The notes beneath the pieces were generated by a model. The model did not search any database, was not told where the DNA came from, and saw only the letters and a list, made by a program, of their open reading frames with translations. This document shows positions 45,574 through 55,574 of a stretch of DNA of 64,000 bases, in pieces. Positions within the stretch are counted from its first letter, which is position 1. Every line of letters begins with the position of its first letter. The position numbers were made by a program, and so were the translations under genes. This stretch comes from Kutzneria viridogrisea (lineage in GTDB: Bacteria > Actinomycetota > Actinomycetes > Mycobacteriales > Pseudonocardiaceae), in the NCBI GenBank assembly GCA_014138725.1, contig JACJID010000002.1:1-64000 (forward strand). The letters are read 5' to 3'.

Positions 45574-48335
45574 AGCTCCTCCTTCGGGATGGTCGACGCC
45601 GCGCTGGTGGTCCACGCGACGACGTACTGCCGGGCGGGCAGGCCCTGCGGGCTGCCGACCAGTTCGGTGTGCACCGCGGAGTGGTCGGGCAGCCCGGCCC
45701 GCTCCGCGACCGAGCAGGCCGTGGCGAAGCGGGCCAGCGCCTCGGCCAGGCCGTCCCCGGTCGCCTCGCGGGACCGGTCGAGCAGTTCGGCCTCGGCCGC
45801 GGTGAAGTCCTTGCGCCCCAGGGCCGCCACGGTCACCTCGGCGATCTCGATCACCGGCCGCTGACCGATCACGGCCACCGCCAGCTCGGCGCAGTGCGCC
45901 ACGGCCACGTTCAGCGCGGGCACGGCGGCCCCGTGTCGGCCGTGCACCCGGCCGTCCGGGTCCACGTGCAGTTCGCCCGGGTACAGCGGGCCCGCGCCGC
46001 GGTCCCACAGCCAGCCGCGAACCGCGTCCTTGCAGGCGATCCGCTCCAGCAGCCAGTGCCTGCGCGAGGGCGGGGCGCAGGCCAGGTACTGCTCGTGCTC
46101 GGTGGCGCCGAGGTACTTGTGCAGCACGAACTCCCGCGAGGCCAGGGTCGGCCAGCGCTCGGCGACCAGCCACCACCCCGCGGGCCGCCGCTGTGCGAGC
46201 GTGCTGGTGTCCGGGAAGCGGTGCACGGCACTGATCTCCGGGCCGCTGTCGAAGCGCCGGTCGTCCCAGCCGCTGATCGTGATCGCGGCCTGCCCGCCCC
46301 TGCTGACCACCGCGTCGGCGGTCACCGCGTCCTCGGTGAGGTCGGTGATCCGCACCGCGCAGTCCACAGTGGACCCTATCTCCGGTTCGGCCTGGTGGAA
46401 GCGGATCCGGCGAATCGTGACGGGGAAGGCGATCCAGCGCAGCGGGTGGGTCTCCGCCATCCACTGGCCGATGACCTGCCCCACGTTGTCCAGCAGCGCT
46501 CCCGGCGCGGAGGGCACGGTGATCTCGGCCCGCATGTGCCGCTCGGAGATCGCCACGGACCTGGTGATGCCCTGAAAGCTCGGACCGTGGAACAGCCAGC
46601 GGTCGCGGTAGAGCTGCTCCGCGCTCAGCTCGGGCGTGCGCTCCCCCGCCGGGATCGGCCACGCCGCCGCGGGCTCGTACCGGTCACCGAACACCACCGT
46701 GGCGTCGGCGTAGTCGCCGACCTGCACCGCAACCCTGTTGGCGTCCAACGGCCGCACCTCGATCGGCACGTCCACGGCCGGTGAGGCCACCAGCCAACGC
46801 TTGAGCCGCACGGTGTCCAGGCCAAGCACCAGCCGACCTGGTGCGCTGCGGGCCGCCGCGTCCACCATGTGCTTGATCACCGTGGTGGCCGGGACGACAG
46901 GGCGCAGGTCGTCCTCGTCGGGCCAGTTCGGGCGCTGCGCGGCGAAGCAGTGGTCGAGCAGGTACGGCATGGTGCCGGTGGACACGCGCAGCATGCTGTC
47001 CAGCACCGGTTGTGGCGCGGGTCCGCGCTCCGCGGCGGCGAGCACGGCGGCCACCGAGGACTCGGTCTCCGCGATCAGCGCGTCGAGCTGGGCCAGCACC
47101 GGCAGTCTGCTGCCGAACTCCCGCAGCCTGCCCATGCCCACCGGTTCGGACTGGCGCAGCTTGCCGAAGTCCGGGTTGCCCGCCTCGGCCCACAGCGCGG
47201 TCGCGACCCGCCGCAGCTGGTCAATCCCCTTGCGCTGCGCCGAGTTCGCCGCCACGGTCAGGTGCTCGTGATCGCGGAGCGTGTCGTCGATCAGCGTGCC
47301 CAGTTGGCCGGGGCCGACCTGGACGAAGGCGCGGACGCCCGCCGCGTGCATGCCCAGCACCACCGAGCGGAACCGCACCGGCTCCAGCAGGTGCCGCACG
47401 CAGAGCTGCCGCACGGTGTCCACATCGGACGGGAACGGCTCGCCGGTGGTGGCCGACCAGACCGGTACCCGCGCGGGGTTGATGCGCAGCCCGGGCACAC
47501 CGTCCTCGAAGTGCTTCAGGTACGGCGCGAGCATCGGCGTGTGGAAACCGGAGCGGAACGGCAACAACTGGCAGATCACCGACTGCGCGCGCAGCACCGC
47601 GACCAGTTCGTCCACCTGGTCCGCGGGTCCGCAGACCACCGTCTGGTTGGTGGAGTTCTCGTGCGAGATCACCAGGTCCTCGCGGCCCACCAGTTCGGCG
47701 GCGGCCCGGTCGGCGGGACAGCCCAGCACCGCGAACTCCACCCCGGGCACCTGAAGGGCGTCCAGGTCGGTGCGGGTCAGCATCTCGTCGAAGTCGGCAC
47801 CGGAGAACAGCCCGCCCGCGATCATCGCGGTCCACTCGCCCACGCTGTGCCCGGCCACGGCGTCCGGCTCGATGCCCAGCCGCCGCAGGGCCGCGTCCAG
47901 CACCCGGCCCACGCCGAGCACGGCGGCACCGTGCCTGCCCAGCGTCTGCGTGCCCAGGTCCGGCACTGGCAGGCCCACCAGGTCGGCCACGTCGTCCACC
48001 CGGGGTGCGAACTCCGCCTCCAGCCCGGGGAACACGAAGCCGACCCCGCCGGTGCGGCCCGCCAGCAGCGGCTCGGGGCTGAACCAGATGTCGTTGCGGC
48101 CCCGCATGGCCCGGCCCTTCGGCACGATCTTGCGGGCCATCGCGAGCCGCTTCTCGGTGGGGTCGACCACACCCAGGCGCGGGCCGCGCGCGGCGTGCTC
48201 GTGCTGGGTCCGCGCGAGCAACTCCGCGTCGGCCACGGCGAGCGCGCCGCTCAGTTCGTCCACAGTGGACGCCGACAGGAGCAGGACCCGCTCCGGCTCG
48301 GTCACCGTGACCGGTGTGGTCCTCGCGGTGGTCAC
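45570..48335 (-). CDS. Acyltransferase-dehydratase-phosphopantetheinyl transferase fusion
   Basis: The protein is 921 residues. An N-terminal acyltransferase (GHSVGEW, Ser164) resembles PfaB-type proteins. A hot-dog dehydratase follows (about 450-715), with His462 in YLLDHCF and Asp616 in LLDNVGQV. The C-terminal 200 residues look like an Sfp/PfaE-type phosphopantetheinyl transferase (HKYLGATEHEQYL; LLERIACKDAVRGWLW). It completes the secondary-lipid synthase encoded just upstream by adding dehydration and carrier activation. GTG 48335 is four bases after the previous stop. The Asp-x-Glu metal site of the PPTase is not obvious, so activity needs checking. Confidence 0.86.
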   Translation of the reverse strand: MTTARTTPVTVTEPERVLLLSASTVDELSGALAVADAELLARTQHEHAARGPRLGVVDPTEKRLAMARKIVPKGRAMRGRNDIWFSPEPLLAGRTGGVGFVFPGLEAEFAPRVDDVADLVGLPVPDLGTQTLGRHGAAVLGVGRVLDAALRRLGIEPDAVAGHSVGEWTAMIAGGLFSGADFDEMLTRTDLDALQVPGVEFAVLGCPADRAAAELVGREDLVISHENSTNQTVVCGPADQVDELVAVLRAQSVICQLLPFRSGFHTPMLAPYLKHFEDGVPGLRINPARVPVWSATTGEPFPSDVDTVRQLCVRHLLEPVRFRSVVLGMHAAGVRAFVQVGPGQLGTLIDDTLRDHEHLTVAANSAQRKGIDQLRRVATALWAEAGNPDFGKLRQSEPVGMGRLREFGSRLPVLAQLDALIAETESSVAAVLAAAERGPAPQPVLDSMLRVSTGTMPYLLDHCFAAQRPNWPDEDDLRPVVPATTVIKHMVDAAARSAPGRLVLGLDTVRLKRWLVASPAVDVPIEVRPLDANRVAVQVGDYADATVVFGDRYEPAAAWPIPAGERTPELSAEQLYRDRWLFHGPSFQGITRSVAISERHMRAEITVPSAPGALLDNVGQVIGQWMAETHPLRWIAFPVTIRRIRFHQAEPEIGSTVDCAVRITDLTEDAVTADAVVSRGGQAAITISGWDDRRFDSGPEISAVHRFPDTSTLAQRRPAGWWLVAERWPTLASREFVLHKYLGATEHEQYLACAPPSRRHWLLERIACKDAVRGWLWDRGAGPLYPGELHVDPDGRVHGRHGAAVPALNVAVAHCAELAVAVIGQRPVIEIAEVTVAALGRKDFTAAEAELLDRSREATGDGLAEALARFATACSVAERAGLPDHSAVHTELVGSPQGLPARQYVVAWTTSAASTIPKEEL

Positions 48336-48339
48336 CGGC

Positions 48340-51300
48340 TCACCAGCCCGAGGCCGTGTAGACGACCGAGCGCACGCTGGGCGAGCCCCAGGCCAGTTCG
48401 CGCAGCAGGCTGGCGACGCCCTGCTCGGGGTCGATCATCGAGATGCCCCGCTGCGCGTAGGACCTGCCCAGCTCGGGGGTCACCATGCCGCCGTGCTGGT
48501 CGGTGGGCGCCCACGGTCCCCAGTGGACGGTCAGCGCCCTGGCCCCGGTGCGCAGCGACCACTGACCGGCCAGCGCCTCCAGCGCGTCGTTGGCCGCCGC
48601 GTAGTCGGACTGGCCGCGGTTGCCCAGCGCGGCGGCGATGCTGCCGAACAGGACGGTGAACCGCGTCTTGCCCGGCAGTTCGGCCAGTTCGGCCAGCAGG
48701 GCCGACGCGCCGTCCACCTTGGTGCCGTACACCCGGTCGAAGGACTCGGTGTCCTTGTCCGCGACGAGCCGGTCCTCGATCACCCCCGCGGCGTACACCA
48801 CCCCGTCCACCCGGCCGTGCTCGGCGTGGATTTCCTTGACGAACTGGCGGACCGCGTCGGTGTCGCGCACGTCCAGCGTGTGGTATCGCGCCTGGCTGCC
48901 GTGCGCCCGCAGCTCGCGCAGGGTCGTCTCCACCTCCCGACCGGCCAGCACGGCCCGCGCCCGCCGGTCGATCGTGGCCGGGTCGCCGCCCAGCCGGGCC
49001 AGGACCCCGCGCAGTGCGACCAAGTCCTGCGCCGCGAGCACGTCCGGGTGCTCGCGCTCGTCGGACAGCACCGTGCGGCCCGCCAACTCGATCCGGCACC
49101 CGGTGGCCGCCGCCAGCGCGACCGCGAACCGCGCGGTGATGCCGCGGGCACCGCCGACCAGCACCAGCACCGAGTCCCGGTTCAGGCCCAGCGCGGTGGC
49201 GTCGGGAGCGATCTCGGAGCCCAGGTCCACCGGCACCAGCTCGAAGGTGGACCGCCGGTACTCCGAGCGGATCACCACCGGCTCAGCCGCTTCGATCAAC
49301 AGCTCCTCGGTGAGCATCGTGCCCACCGCCTCCGGCGAGGTCGCGGTGTCCACCTCGACCAGCCGCGCGATCGTGTCCGGGTATTCCCGGTGCAGGGTGC
49401 GGAAGAACCCGCGCAGCCCGGTGACGCCCTGCTGGTCGGCCACGGCGATCACCCAGCGCGGGCGCTTGACCAGCACGGAGCGGAACATGGCGAACCCGGC
49501 GGGCAGCACCGGTTCCTCGCCGGAGCCCAAGCCGTGCAGGGAGATCAGGCCGTCCACCAGTTCGATCTCGTCGAACTCCGGTAGACCGTCCACAACGGAC
49601 ACCATGGCCCCGCGTGCGGACAGCTGACCCGCGACCTCCTCGGCCAGTTCCTCGCTGCCGCCCGCGATGACGATGTTGGCGCCCAGCAGGGACACCGGGT
49701 CCCCGGGTGGCCGCTCGGCCGCCGCCACGAGTTCGAACAGGAACCGTTGCGGGGCCTGGCCACCAGGGGTCTCGGGAGCGTTCCCGGCCAGGAGTGCGGC
49801 CATGCGGCCCGCCGTGCGCGCCTTCACCAGCTCGTCCAGATCGGCCTTCGCCCCGATCCGCGCGGTCAGCTCGCCCGCGATCTCGGTGCGCTTGATCGAG
49901 TCCACGCTCAGGTCCGATTCCAGGTCCAGCTCGGGGTCGATCATCTCGCGCGGGTAGCCGGTGCGCTCGGAGATGATCCCGATGATCGTGCCCAGCACGT
50001 CGGGCTCGTCCCGCACCACCGGCTCCTCCGGCACCGCCACCGCGGGAACCGGCACCGGCACCGCGTCCACCACGACCGGGGCGGCGTTGAGGTAGCTGAG
50101 CAGCACGTCCCGCTGCGCGGCGATCAGCTCACGGCTGTTGCGCAGGTACTCGTTGAGCACGGCGTCCCGGCCGCCCTGGGGGGCCAGCTCCCCGATCAGC
50201 CTGGCCGGGGCGAGCCCGCCGGGCACCGGGTGCCCGTCCTTGGTGCGCACGAGCTGACCGTCCACTGTCCATCCAGGTGTCTCGGCGGGGGTGAGGGAGC
50301 TGACGTCCCGCGCGTCGCGCCCGGCGAACAGCCAGCCGGTGCGCAGGCCGGGGCCGCGGACCGCGAGCTGGGCCAGTGCGTGCAGGAAGCCGGTGAGCCC
50401 GGTCGCGCCGGGCCGTTCGCAGCTGATCACGGTGTGCGGCCGGTCGCCGAGGATCGCCTCGACCAGCCCGCCGAGCACCCGACCTGGTCCGGCCTCCAGG
50501 AAGGTCCTGGCCCCGTCGGCGTACATCGCCTCGATCTGCTCCACGAACCGGACCGGCGCGCCGATCTGGGCGGCCAGCTCGGCGCGGACACCGCCCTCGG
50601 GGTACGGGCTCGCGGTGCGGTTGGACCACACGGGCACCCGCGGCGAGCCGATCTCCTGCTGGGCAAGCGCTTGCGCGAACAGGTCACCGGCCGGGGCCAC
50701 GACCGAGCTGTGGAAGGCGCAGGCCACCGGGATGGACTTGGCCGCGAACCCCTTGGCGCGCAGGGTCTCCATGGCGATCTGCAACTCGGCGGTCGGCCCG
50801 GAGATCACCACCTGGCGCGGCGAGTTGTGGTTGGCGACGACCACGCGACCGTCCACAAGAGACTCGATCTCGGCGCTGGTCGCGGCGACGGCCGCCATGC
50901 CGCCGGGATCATCACCGGCAGCGGCGAGGATCGCCTCGGCGCGCGCCTTGCTGAGCTCCAACAAGGTGCTCGCGTCGTAGGCCCCGGCCGCAGACAGGGC
51001 GACGAGCTCGCCGTAGCTGTGCCCGCCGAGCATGTCGGCGTGCACGCCCGCCCTGCCCAGCAACCAGTTGACCGCCAGCCCGGTGACGCCCAGCGCGGGC
51101 TGCGCGAACCTGGTGTCCCGCAGGCGATCGGGCCGCTCCCCGAAGGTGTCGGCGGGCAGCATCACCTCGGCGGTCCGCCCGGCCAGCTCCAGGAACCGGC
51201 GGATCTCCGGGAAGGCCACGAACAGTTCGGCGAGCATGCCGGGACGCTGGCTGCCCTGGCCGGGGAACAGCACCGCGAGCTTGCCCGGCTCGACCTGGCC

Positions 51301-54300
51301 AGCCCGGTACAGGCCGCGCTCCGGCTCGGTCCGACCGTCCCGCGCGGCACGCAGCAGGTCCACCAGCTCCGCGATATCCCTTGCCACAACGGCAATCCGT
51401 GCCGGTCCGGTGTGCCGGGCCGCCGTGCGGGCCAGGTCCCGCAGGCTCCACGCCCCGGAGCCCGCGAGTTCCAGCAGCCGCTCGACCTGCTTGTCCTCGC
51501 TGAAGGTGAACAGCTCGGCGGGCCACTCGCGCAGGCCGCTGCGGGCGGCGGACCGGTGGCCCTGCACCACGACGTGGAAGTTCGTGCCACCGAAGCCGAA
51601 GGCGCTGACCCCGGCGAGCCGTTCGGCGGGCGGCTGGGTCCACGGCAGGGCCTTGCTGGTGAACGCGAACGGGCTGCTCTCCCCCTGCCAGGCGGGGTTC
51701 GGCTCGGTGACGTGCCGCGTGGGCGGCTTGACCCCGGTGTGCAGGGCCATCGCCGTCTTGATCAGTCCGGCCAGCCCCGCCGCGCACTTGGTGTGCCCGA
51801 TCTGGGACTTCACCGAACCCAGCACGCAGGTGCCCGCCCGCGCACCGTCCGCTGTGAACACCGTGGTCAGCGTCTCCAGCTCGGTCCGGTCACCGACGAC
51901 CGTGCCCGTGCCGTGCGCCTCCACGAGTCCGAGCTGAGCGGGTGAGACCCCAGCGCCGCGGTAAGCCCTTTCCAGTGCACGGCGCTGACCTTCGGCGCGC
52001 GGAGCCGTGAGCCCCAACGCCTTGCCGTCACTGCCGCTGCCCACGCCCTTGATCACGGCGTAGATCCGGTCGCCGTCCCGCTCCGCGTCGGCCAGCCGCT
52101 TGAGCACCACGCAGGCCACGCCCTCACCGAGCGCGATGCCGTCCGCGGTGGAGTCGAAGGTGCGGCACCGGCCGGTGGCCGACAGCGCGCCGACCGAGGA
52201 GAACAGCAGGTAGTCGTCGATCGCGTTGTGCAGGTCCGCGCCGCCGCACAGCACCACGTCGCTGGTAGCGCTCACGAGCTCCTTGCAGGCGACGTCCACC
52301 GCCGCGAGCGAGGAGGCGCAGGCCGCGTCCACGGTGTAGTTGGCGCCGCCGAGGTCCAGCCGGTTGGCGATCCGGCCGGAGATCACGTTGGCCAGCTTGC
52401 CGGGGAACGAGTCCTCGGTCAGCTCGGGCAGCTGCGCCGCGAGCTCCTCGGGGATCTTCTCCAGGTAGGAGGGCAGGGCCATGCGCAGCGAGGTGGCCGT
52501 GGCCAGGTCGCTGCCCGCCTCGGCGCCGAAGACCACGCTCGTGCGCTCGCGGTCGAAACCACCCTGGGCGTAGCCCGCATCCGCCAGTGCGCGCTGGGCG
52601 ACCTCGAGGGCCAGCAGCTGCACGGGTTCCACGGCGGCCAATGTGGACGGTGGGATTCCGTAGCTCAACGGGTCGAACGGGATGCGCGGCAGGAAGCCAC
52701 CCCACTTGGACGGGGTCGTGTCCCCGTTGCTGCGGCCGGTGCTGCCCTCCGCGAAGTACGTGTCGGTGTTCCAGCGCTCTGCGGGCACCTCCGTCACGGA
52801 GTCGGTGTTGGCCACGATGTTGGCCCAGAAGCGATCCAGGTCGCCCGCACCGGGGAACATGCAGGCCATGCCCACGATCGCCACGTCAAGCGGCGCCGGT
52901 GATTCGTCCACTTCGGACGAACTGACCGACACGGCGGCGCGGAACCGGGCCGCCCCGGTGGTCACCGAGTCGTGCAGCGCGGCGATCGTGGTGATCTCCG
53001 AGCGCAGCACCACGACCTGGCCCGCCATGAACAGGCCCTCGGCCAGCTGCTCCCCCTCGTCCACCGCGACGAGCTGGTCACCGTCCCGCTTGGTGCCCTT
53101 GCTGGCCACCCGCAGGCGGCCCACGTTGAGCTGCTCCAGGCGCTGCCAGACCTCCCGCTCCGGCACGCCTTCCGCGGTCAGGCGCGCGCCGAACTCGTGG
53201 AAGGTCTCGGTGAACGGGCTGGGCACGCACCGGGTCACGTGGCCAGGCGCGGTCTCCAGCAACGCCGTGGTCTCGGCCTGGACCACCTGCCGCTGGAACA
53301 GCGGCTGGATGGCGCCGTGCGCCACGGCCTCGGCGGTGAACAGGTAGCCGGTGCCCATCAGCACGCCGATGCGGGCCCCGCGCCTGGTCAGCGGCTCCGC
53401 CAGCGCCGTGATCATCGCGGCGGAACGCTCGTCGTGCACCCCACCGGCGAACAGGATCTGCGGCCGCGCCGACCGGTCGCGGTCCAGGTGGTCGGTGAGC
53501 ACCGCGATCTGGGCTTCCCACAGGGAGAACGCGGAACGCGGGCCGATGTGGCCGCCGCACTCGGAGCCCTCGAACACGAACTTGCGCGCGCCCGCCGCCA
53601 GGAACTGCGCCAGCAGTCCCGGTGAGGGCACGTGCAGGAACGTGGAGATGCCCACGTCCTCCAACGCCTTGGCCTGGTCGGGTCGGCCACCGGCGATCAA
53701 CGCGTGGGTGGGCCGGACCTCGCGGATGACCGCCAACTGCGCGGCGCGCAACTCCTCCGGCGCGAAGCCCAGAACGCCCACGCCCCAGGGCTTGTCGCCC
53801 AGCCGGTCACGGGCCTCCGCCAGCATCACCCTGGTCTGCTCGCCGGTGGCCAGCGCCAGCGCGATGAACGGCAACCCACCCGCGTCGGCCACGGCACCCG
53901 CAAACCCCGCGCGGTCGCTGACGCGGGTCATCGGCCCCTGCGCCACCGGCAGGTCGGTGCCGAACTCCACCGCCAGCGGGGAACCGGGCGCCAGCGCGGC
54001 GCTGTCCGGCACGCGCAGCGCCTCGTCCACGGCGGTGCGGATCGCACTCAGTGAGCGGGCAACGGTGCCGTAGCGCTGCGCGAACTGCTTGGCCAGGAAG
54101 GCGTCCTGGCCGATCGGCAGTTCGCGGTTCTTGGTCAGCGCGCGGTGACCGTCCACAACGGACGTGTTCGTGCCGTCACTGGTGGCGATCGCCGTGCGCA
54201 GGTCCTCGGGCAGCTCCGACTCGGGCAGCAGCGCCAGCTGCACGTCCAGCACGACCCCGGTCGCACCGCCGACCACGGCGGCGGCGGCCGTGTTCGGCCC

Positions 54301-54753
54301 GATCCCGCCACAGGCCCACACGGGCACGCCGATCCGTTCGTCACCAAGGATCTTCTGTACCAGCACGAAGCAACCCAGCTCGCCGACCTGGCCGCCCGCC
54401 TCGTTGCCGCGCGCGATCAGCCCGTCCGCGCCCGCTCGCACGGCCGCCACCGCCTCGGCCACGGAGGTCACCTCGGCCAGGACCAGCCGCCAGCCGTGCA
54501 CCTCCTCGATCCGCCAGGGCGAATTCCGGCCCAGCACAACGGTGTCGACCCGCTCGTCGAGCACGGCGGGGGTCAGCGCGCAGCCCTCGGTCACGCGCAC
54601 CGCGGACCCGGCTTCGAGCAGTTCCAGCTCGTGCGGCTCGGCCGTGCCGAGGTCGAGCACGCCGAGACCGCCCGCCGCGGTGACGGCCGCGCACAACGCG
54701 GCGCTGGGGTGCACACCGAGGACGAGTCTGTGGTGCTCCGCGAGCGATCCCAT
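48340..54753 (-). CDS. PUFA-synthase-like megasynthase: NMO-NMO-KS-AT-ACP-KR
   Basis: The protein is 2137 residues. Two nitronate-monooxygenase/PfaD-like domains lead (about 1-200 and 265-570). The second keeps the His of GSECGGHIG (402), while the first reads GNEAGGQVG with Gln at 122. A KS follows with Cys812 (DAACASS), His947 (EAHGTGT) and His987 (IGHTKC). Then come an AT (GHSYGE, Ser1246), an ACP of PUFA type (LSVDSIKR, Ser1619) and a KR (GGARGIT at 1867; YAAANDALEALA). This set matches secondary lipid synthases that build long acyl chains iteratively. ATG 54753 has GGAGG four bases upstream and fixes the start; the open frame continues through the SDR gene but is a shadow there. Confidence 0.9.
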   Translation of the reverse strand: MGSLAEHHRLVLGVHPSAALCAAVTAAGGLGVLDLGTAEPHELELLEAGSAVRVTEGCALTPAVLDERVDTVVLGRNSPWRIEEVHGWRLVLAEVTSVAEAVAAVRAGADGLIARGNEAGGQVGELGCFVLVQKILGDERIGVPVWACGGIGPNTAAAAVVGGATGVVLDVQLALLPESELPEDLRTAIATSDGTNTSVVDGHRALTKNRELPIGQDAFLAKQFAQRYGTVARSLSAIRTAVDEALRVPDSAALAPGSPLAVEFGTDLPVAQGPMTRVSDRAGFAGAVADAGGLPFIALALATGEQTRVMLAEARDRLGDKPWGVGVLGFAPEELRAAQLAVIREVRPTHALIAGGRPDQAKALEDVGISTFLHVPSPGLLAQFLAAGARKFVFEGSECGGHIGPRSAFSLWEAQIAVLTDHLDRDRSARPQILFAGGVHDERSAAMITALAEPLTRRGARIGVLMGTGYLFTAEAVAHGAIQPLFQRQVVQAETTALLETAPGHVTRCVPSPFTETFHEFGARLTAEGVPEREVWQRLEQLNVGRLRVASKGTKRDGDQLVAVDEGEQLAEGLFMAGQVVVLRSEITTIAALHDSVTTGAARFRAAVSVSSSEVDESPAPLDVAIVGMACMFPGAGDLDRFWANIVANTDSVTEVPAERWNTDTYFAEGSTGRSNGDTTPSKWGGFLPRIPFDPLSYGIPPSTLAAVEPVQLLALEVAQRALADAGYAQGGFDRERTSVVFGAEAGSDLATATSLRMALPSYLEKIPEELAAQLPELTEDSFPGKLANVISGRIANRLDLGGANYTVDAACASSLAAVDVACKELVSATSDVVLCGGADLHNAIDDYLLFSSVGALSATGRCRTFDSTADGIALGEGVACVVLKRLADAERDGDRIYAVIKGVGSGSDGKALGLTAPRAEGQRRALERAYRGAGVSPAQLGLVEAHGTGTVVGDRTELETLTTVFTADGARAGTCVLGSVKSQIGHTKCAAGLAGLIKTAMALHTGVKPPTRHVTEPNPAWQGESSPFAFTSKALPWTQPPAERLAGVSAFGFGGTNFHVVVQGHRSAARSGLREWPAELFTFSEDKQVERLLELAGSGAWSLRDLARTAARHTGPARIAVVARDIAELVDLLRAARDGRTEPERGLYRAGQVEPGKLAVLFPGQGSQRPGMLAELFVAFPEIRRFLELAGRTAEVMLPADTFGERPDRLRDTRFAQPALGVTGLAVNWLLGRAGVHADMLGGHSYGELVALSAAGAYDASTLLELSKARAEAILAAAGDDPGGMAAVAATSAEIESLVDGRVVVANHNSPRQVVISGPTAELQIAMETLRAKGFAAKSIPVACAFHSSVVAPAGDLFAQALAQQEIGSPRVPVWSNRTASPYPEGGVRAELAAQIGAPVRFVEQIEAMYADGARTFLEAGPGRVLGGLVEAILGDRPHTVISCERPGATGLTGFLHALAQLAVRGPGLRTGWLFAGRDARDVSSLTPAETPGWTVDGQLVRTKDGHPVPGGLAPARLIGELAPQGGRDAVLNEYLRNSRELIAAQRDVLLSYLNAAPVVVDAVPVPVPAVAVPEEPVVRDEPDVLGTIIGIISERTGYPREMIDPELDLESDLSVDSIKRTEIAGELTARIGAKADLDELVKARTAGRMAALLAGNAPETPGGQAPQRFLFELVAAAERPPGDPVSLLGANIVIAGGSEELAEEVAGQLSARGAMVSVVDGLPEFDEIELVDGLISLHGLGSGEEPVLPAGFAMFRSVLVKRPRWVIAVADQQGVTGLRGFFRTLHREYPDTIARLVEVDTATSPEAVGTMLTEELLIEAAEPVVIRSEYRRSTFELVPVDLGSEIAPDATALGLNRDSVLVLVGGARGITARFAVALAAATGCRIELAGRTVLSDEREHPDVLAAQDLVALRGVLARLGGDPATIDRRARAVLAGREVETTLRELRAHGSQARYHTLDVRDTDAVRQFVKEIHAEHGRVDGVVYAAGVIEDRLVADKDTESFDRVYGTKVDGASALLAELAELPGKTRFTVLFGSIAAALGNRGQSDYAAANDALEALAGQWSLRTGARALTVHWGPWAPTDQHGGMVTPELGRSYAQRGISMIDPEQGVASLLRELAWGSPSVRSVVYTASGW

Positions 54754-54785
54754 GAGACCTCCGTTGGTCCGCGTGCGCAGCCGGG

Positions 54786-55574
54786 TCACCGGAGCACGCG
54801 CTGCTGGGCCGCGATCCACTTGTCGGGGTCGGCGGCCTTGCGGGCGCTGAGCTCTCCGACCTCCGGGTGCGGCAGGATGAGGAACCTGTGCTCGGCCAGC
54901 CCGCGCACGGTCGCCTCGGCGACCTCGGCCGGCTCCAGGATCGGCGCGGCACCGGCCACGGCGCGCGCCGCCGGGTGTCCAACTTGGACACCGGGCATCA
55001 GCAGTTCGGTGCGAACCCCCCACGGGCACAGCGCGCTCACGCCGACCCCGTGCTGGCCGTAGGTGAAGGCCAGCCACTCGGCCAGCGCCACCGCCGCGTG
55101 CTTGGTCACCGAGTACGGCGCGTCCCCCGGCAACCCGAGCAGGCCCACCGCCGAGGCGGTGATCAGCAGGTAGCCCTCGCGCCTGCGCACGAAGGCGGGC
55201 AGCACGGCCTGGGCCAGGTGCACGTGGGCCATCACGTTGACCGCCCAGGAGTTGGCCCACTGGACCGCACCGGCGTGCACCCCCATGCCGGTGGCCACGC
55301 CCGCGTTGGAACAGACCAGGTCCGGGTCGCCGAACTCGGCCGTCGCGGCGCCGACCAGCTCGCTGACCTCGGCGGGCCTGGTCACGTCGGTGCGCACCCC
55401 GATCGCGGGCACACCCAGCTCGCGGACCTGTGCCGCCACCTGCTGGGCGGCCGGGCCGTCCAGGTCGGCCAGCACCAGGCCGCGCGGCCCCTCGGCGGCG
55501 AACCGCACCGCCATGGCCGCGCCGATACCCCGGCCCGCACCAGTGATGACGACCGCCTTGTCGCGAATTTCCAC
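54786..55574 (-). CDS. Short-chain dehydrogenase/reductase of the lipid operon
   Basis: The protein is 262 residues. TGAGRGIG near the N-terminus, SNAGV, and YSVTKHAAVAL give the SDR cofactor site and catalytic Tyr/Lys. It is the first gene of the megasynthase operon, 32 bases before the next start, so it probably reduces a keto group in the product or precursor. The start is GTG 55574 with GGAGG five bases upstream; in-frame codons further up belong to the promoter. The substrate is inferred from position only. Confidence 0.88.
   Translation of the reverse strand: MEIRDKAVVITGAGRGIGAAMAVRFAAEGPRGLVLADLDGPAAQQVAAQVRELGVPAIGVRTDVTRPAEVSELVGAATAEFGDPDLVCSNAGVATGMGVHAGAVQWANSWAVNVMAHVHLAQAVLPAFVRRREGYLLITASAVGLLGLPGDAPYSVTKHAAVALAEWLAFTYGQHGVGVSALCPWGVRTELLMPGVQVGHPAARAVAGAAPILEPAEVAEATVRGLAEHRFLILPHPEVGELSARKAADPDKWIAAQQRVLR

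Noticed and set aside
43388-55574. Enediyne or modular antibiotic PKS
   Set aside because: The domain order, PfaD-like NMO domains, PfaB-like AT and PUFA-type ACP fit secondary lipid synthases better, and no enediyne accessory genes are present.
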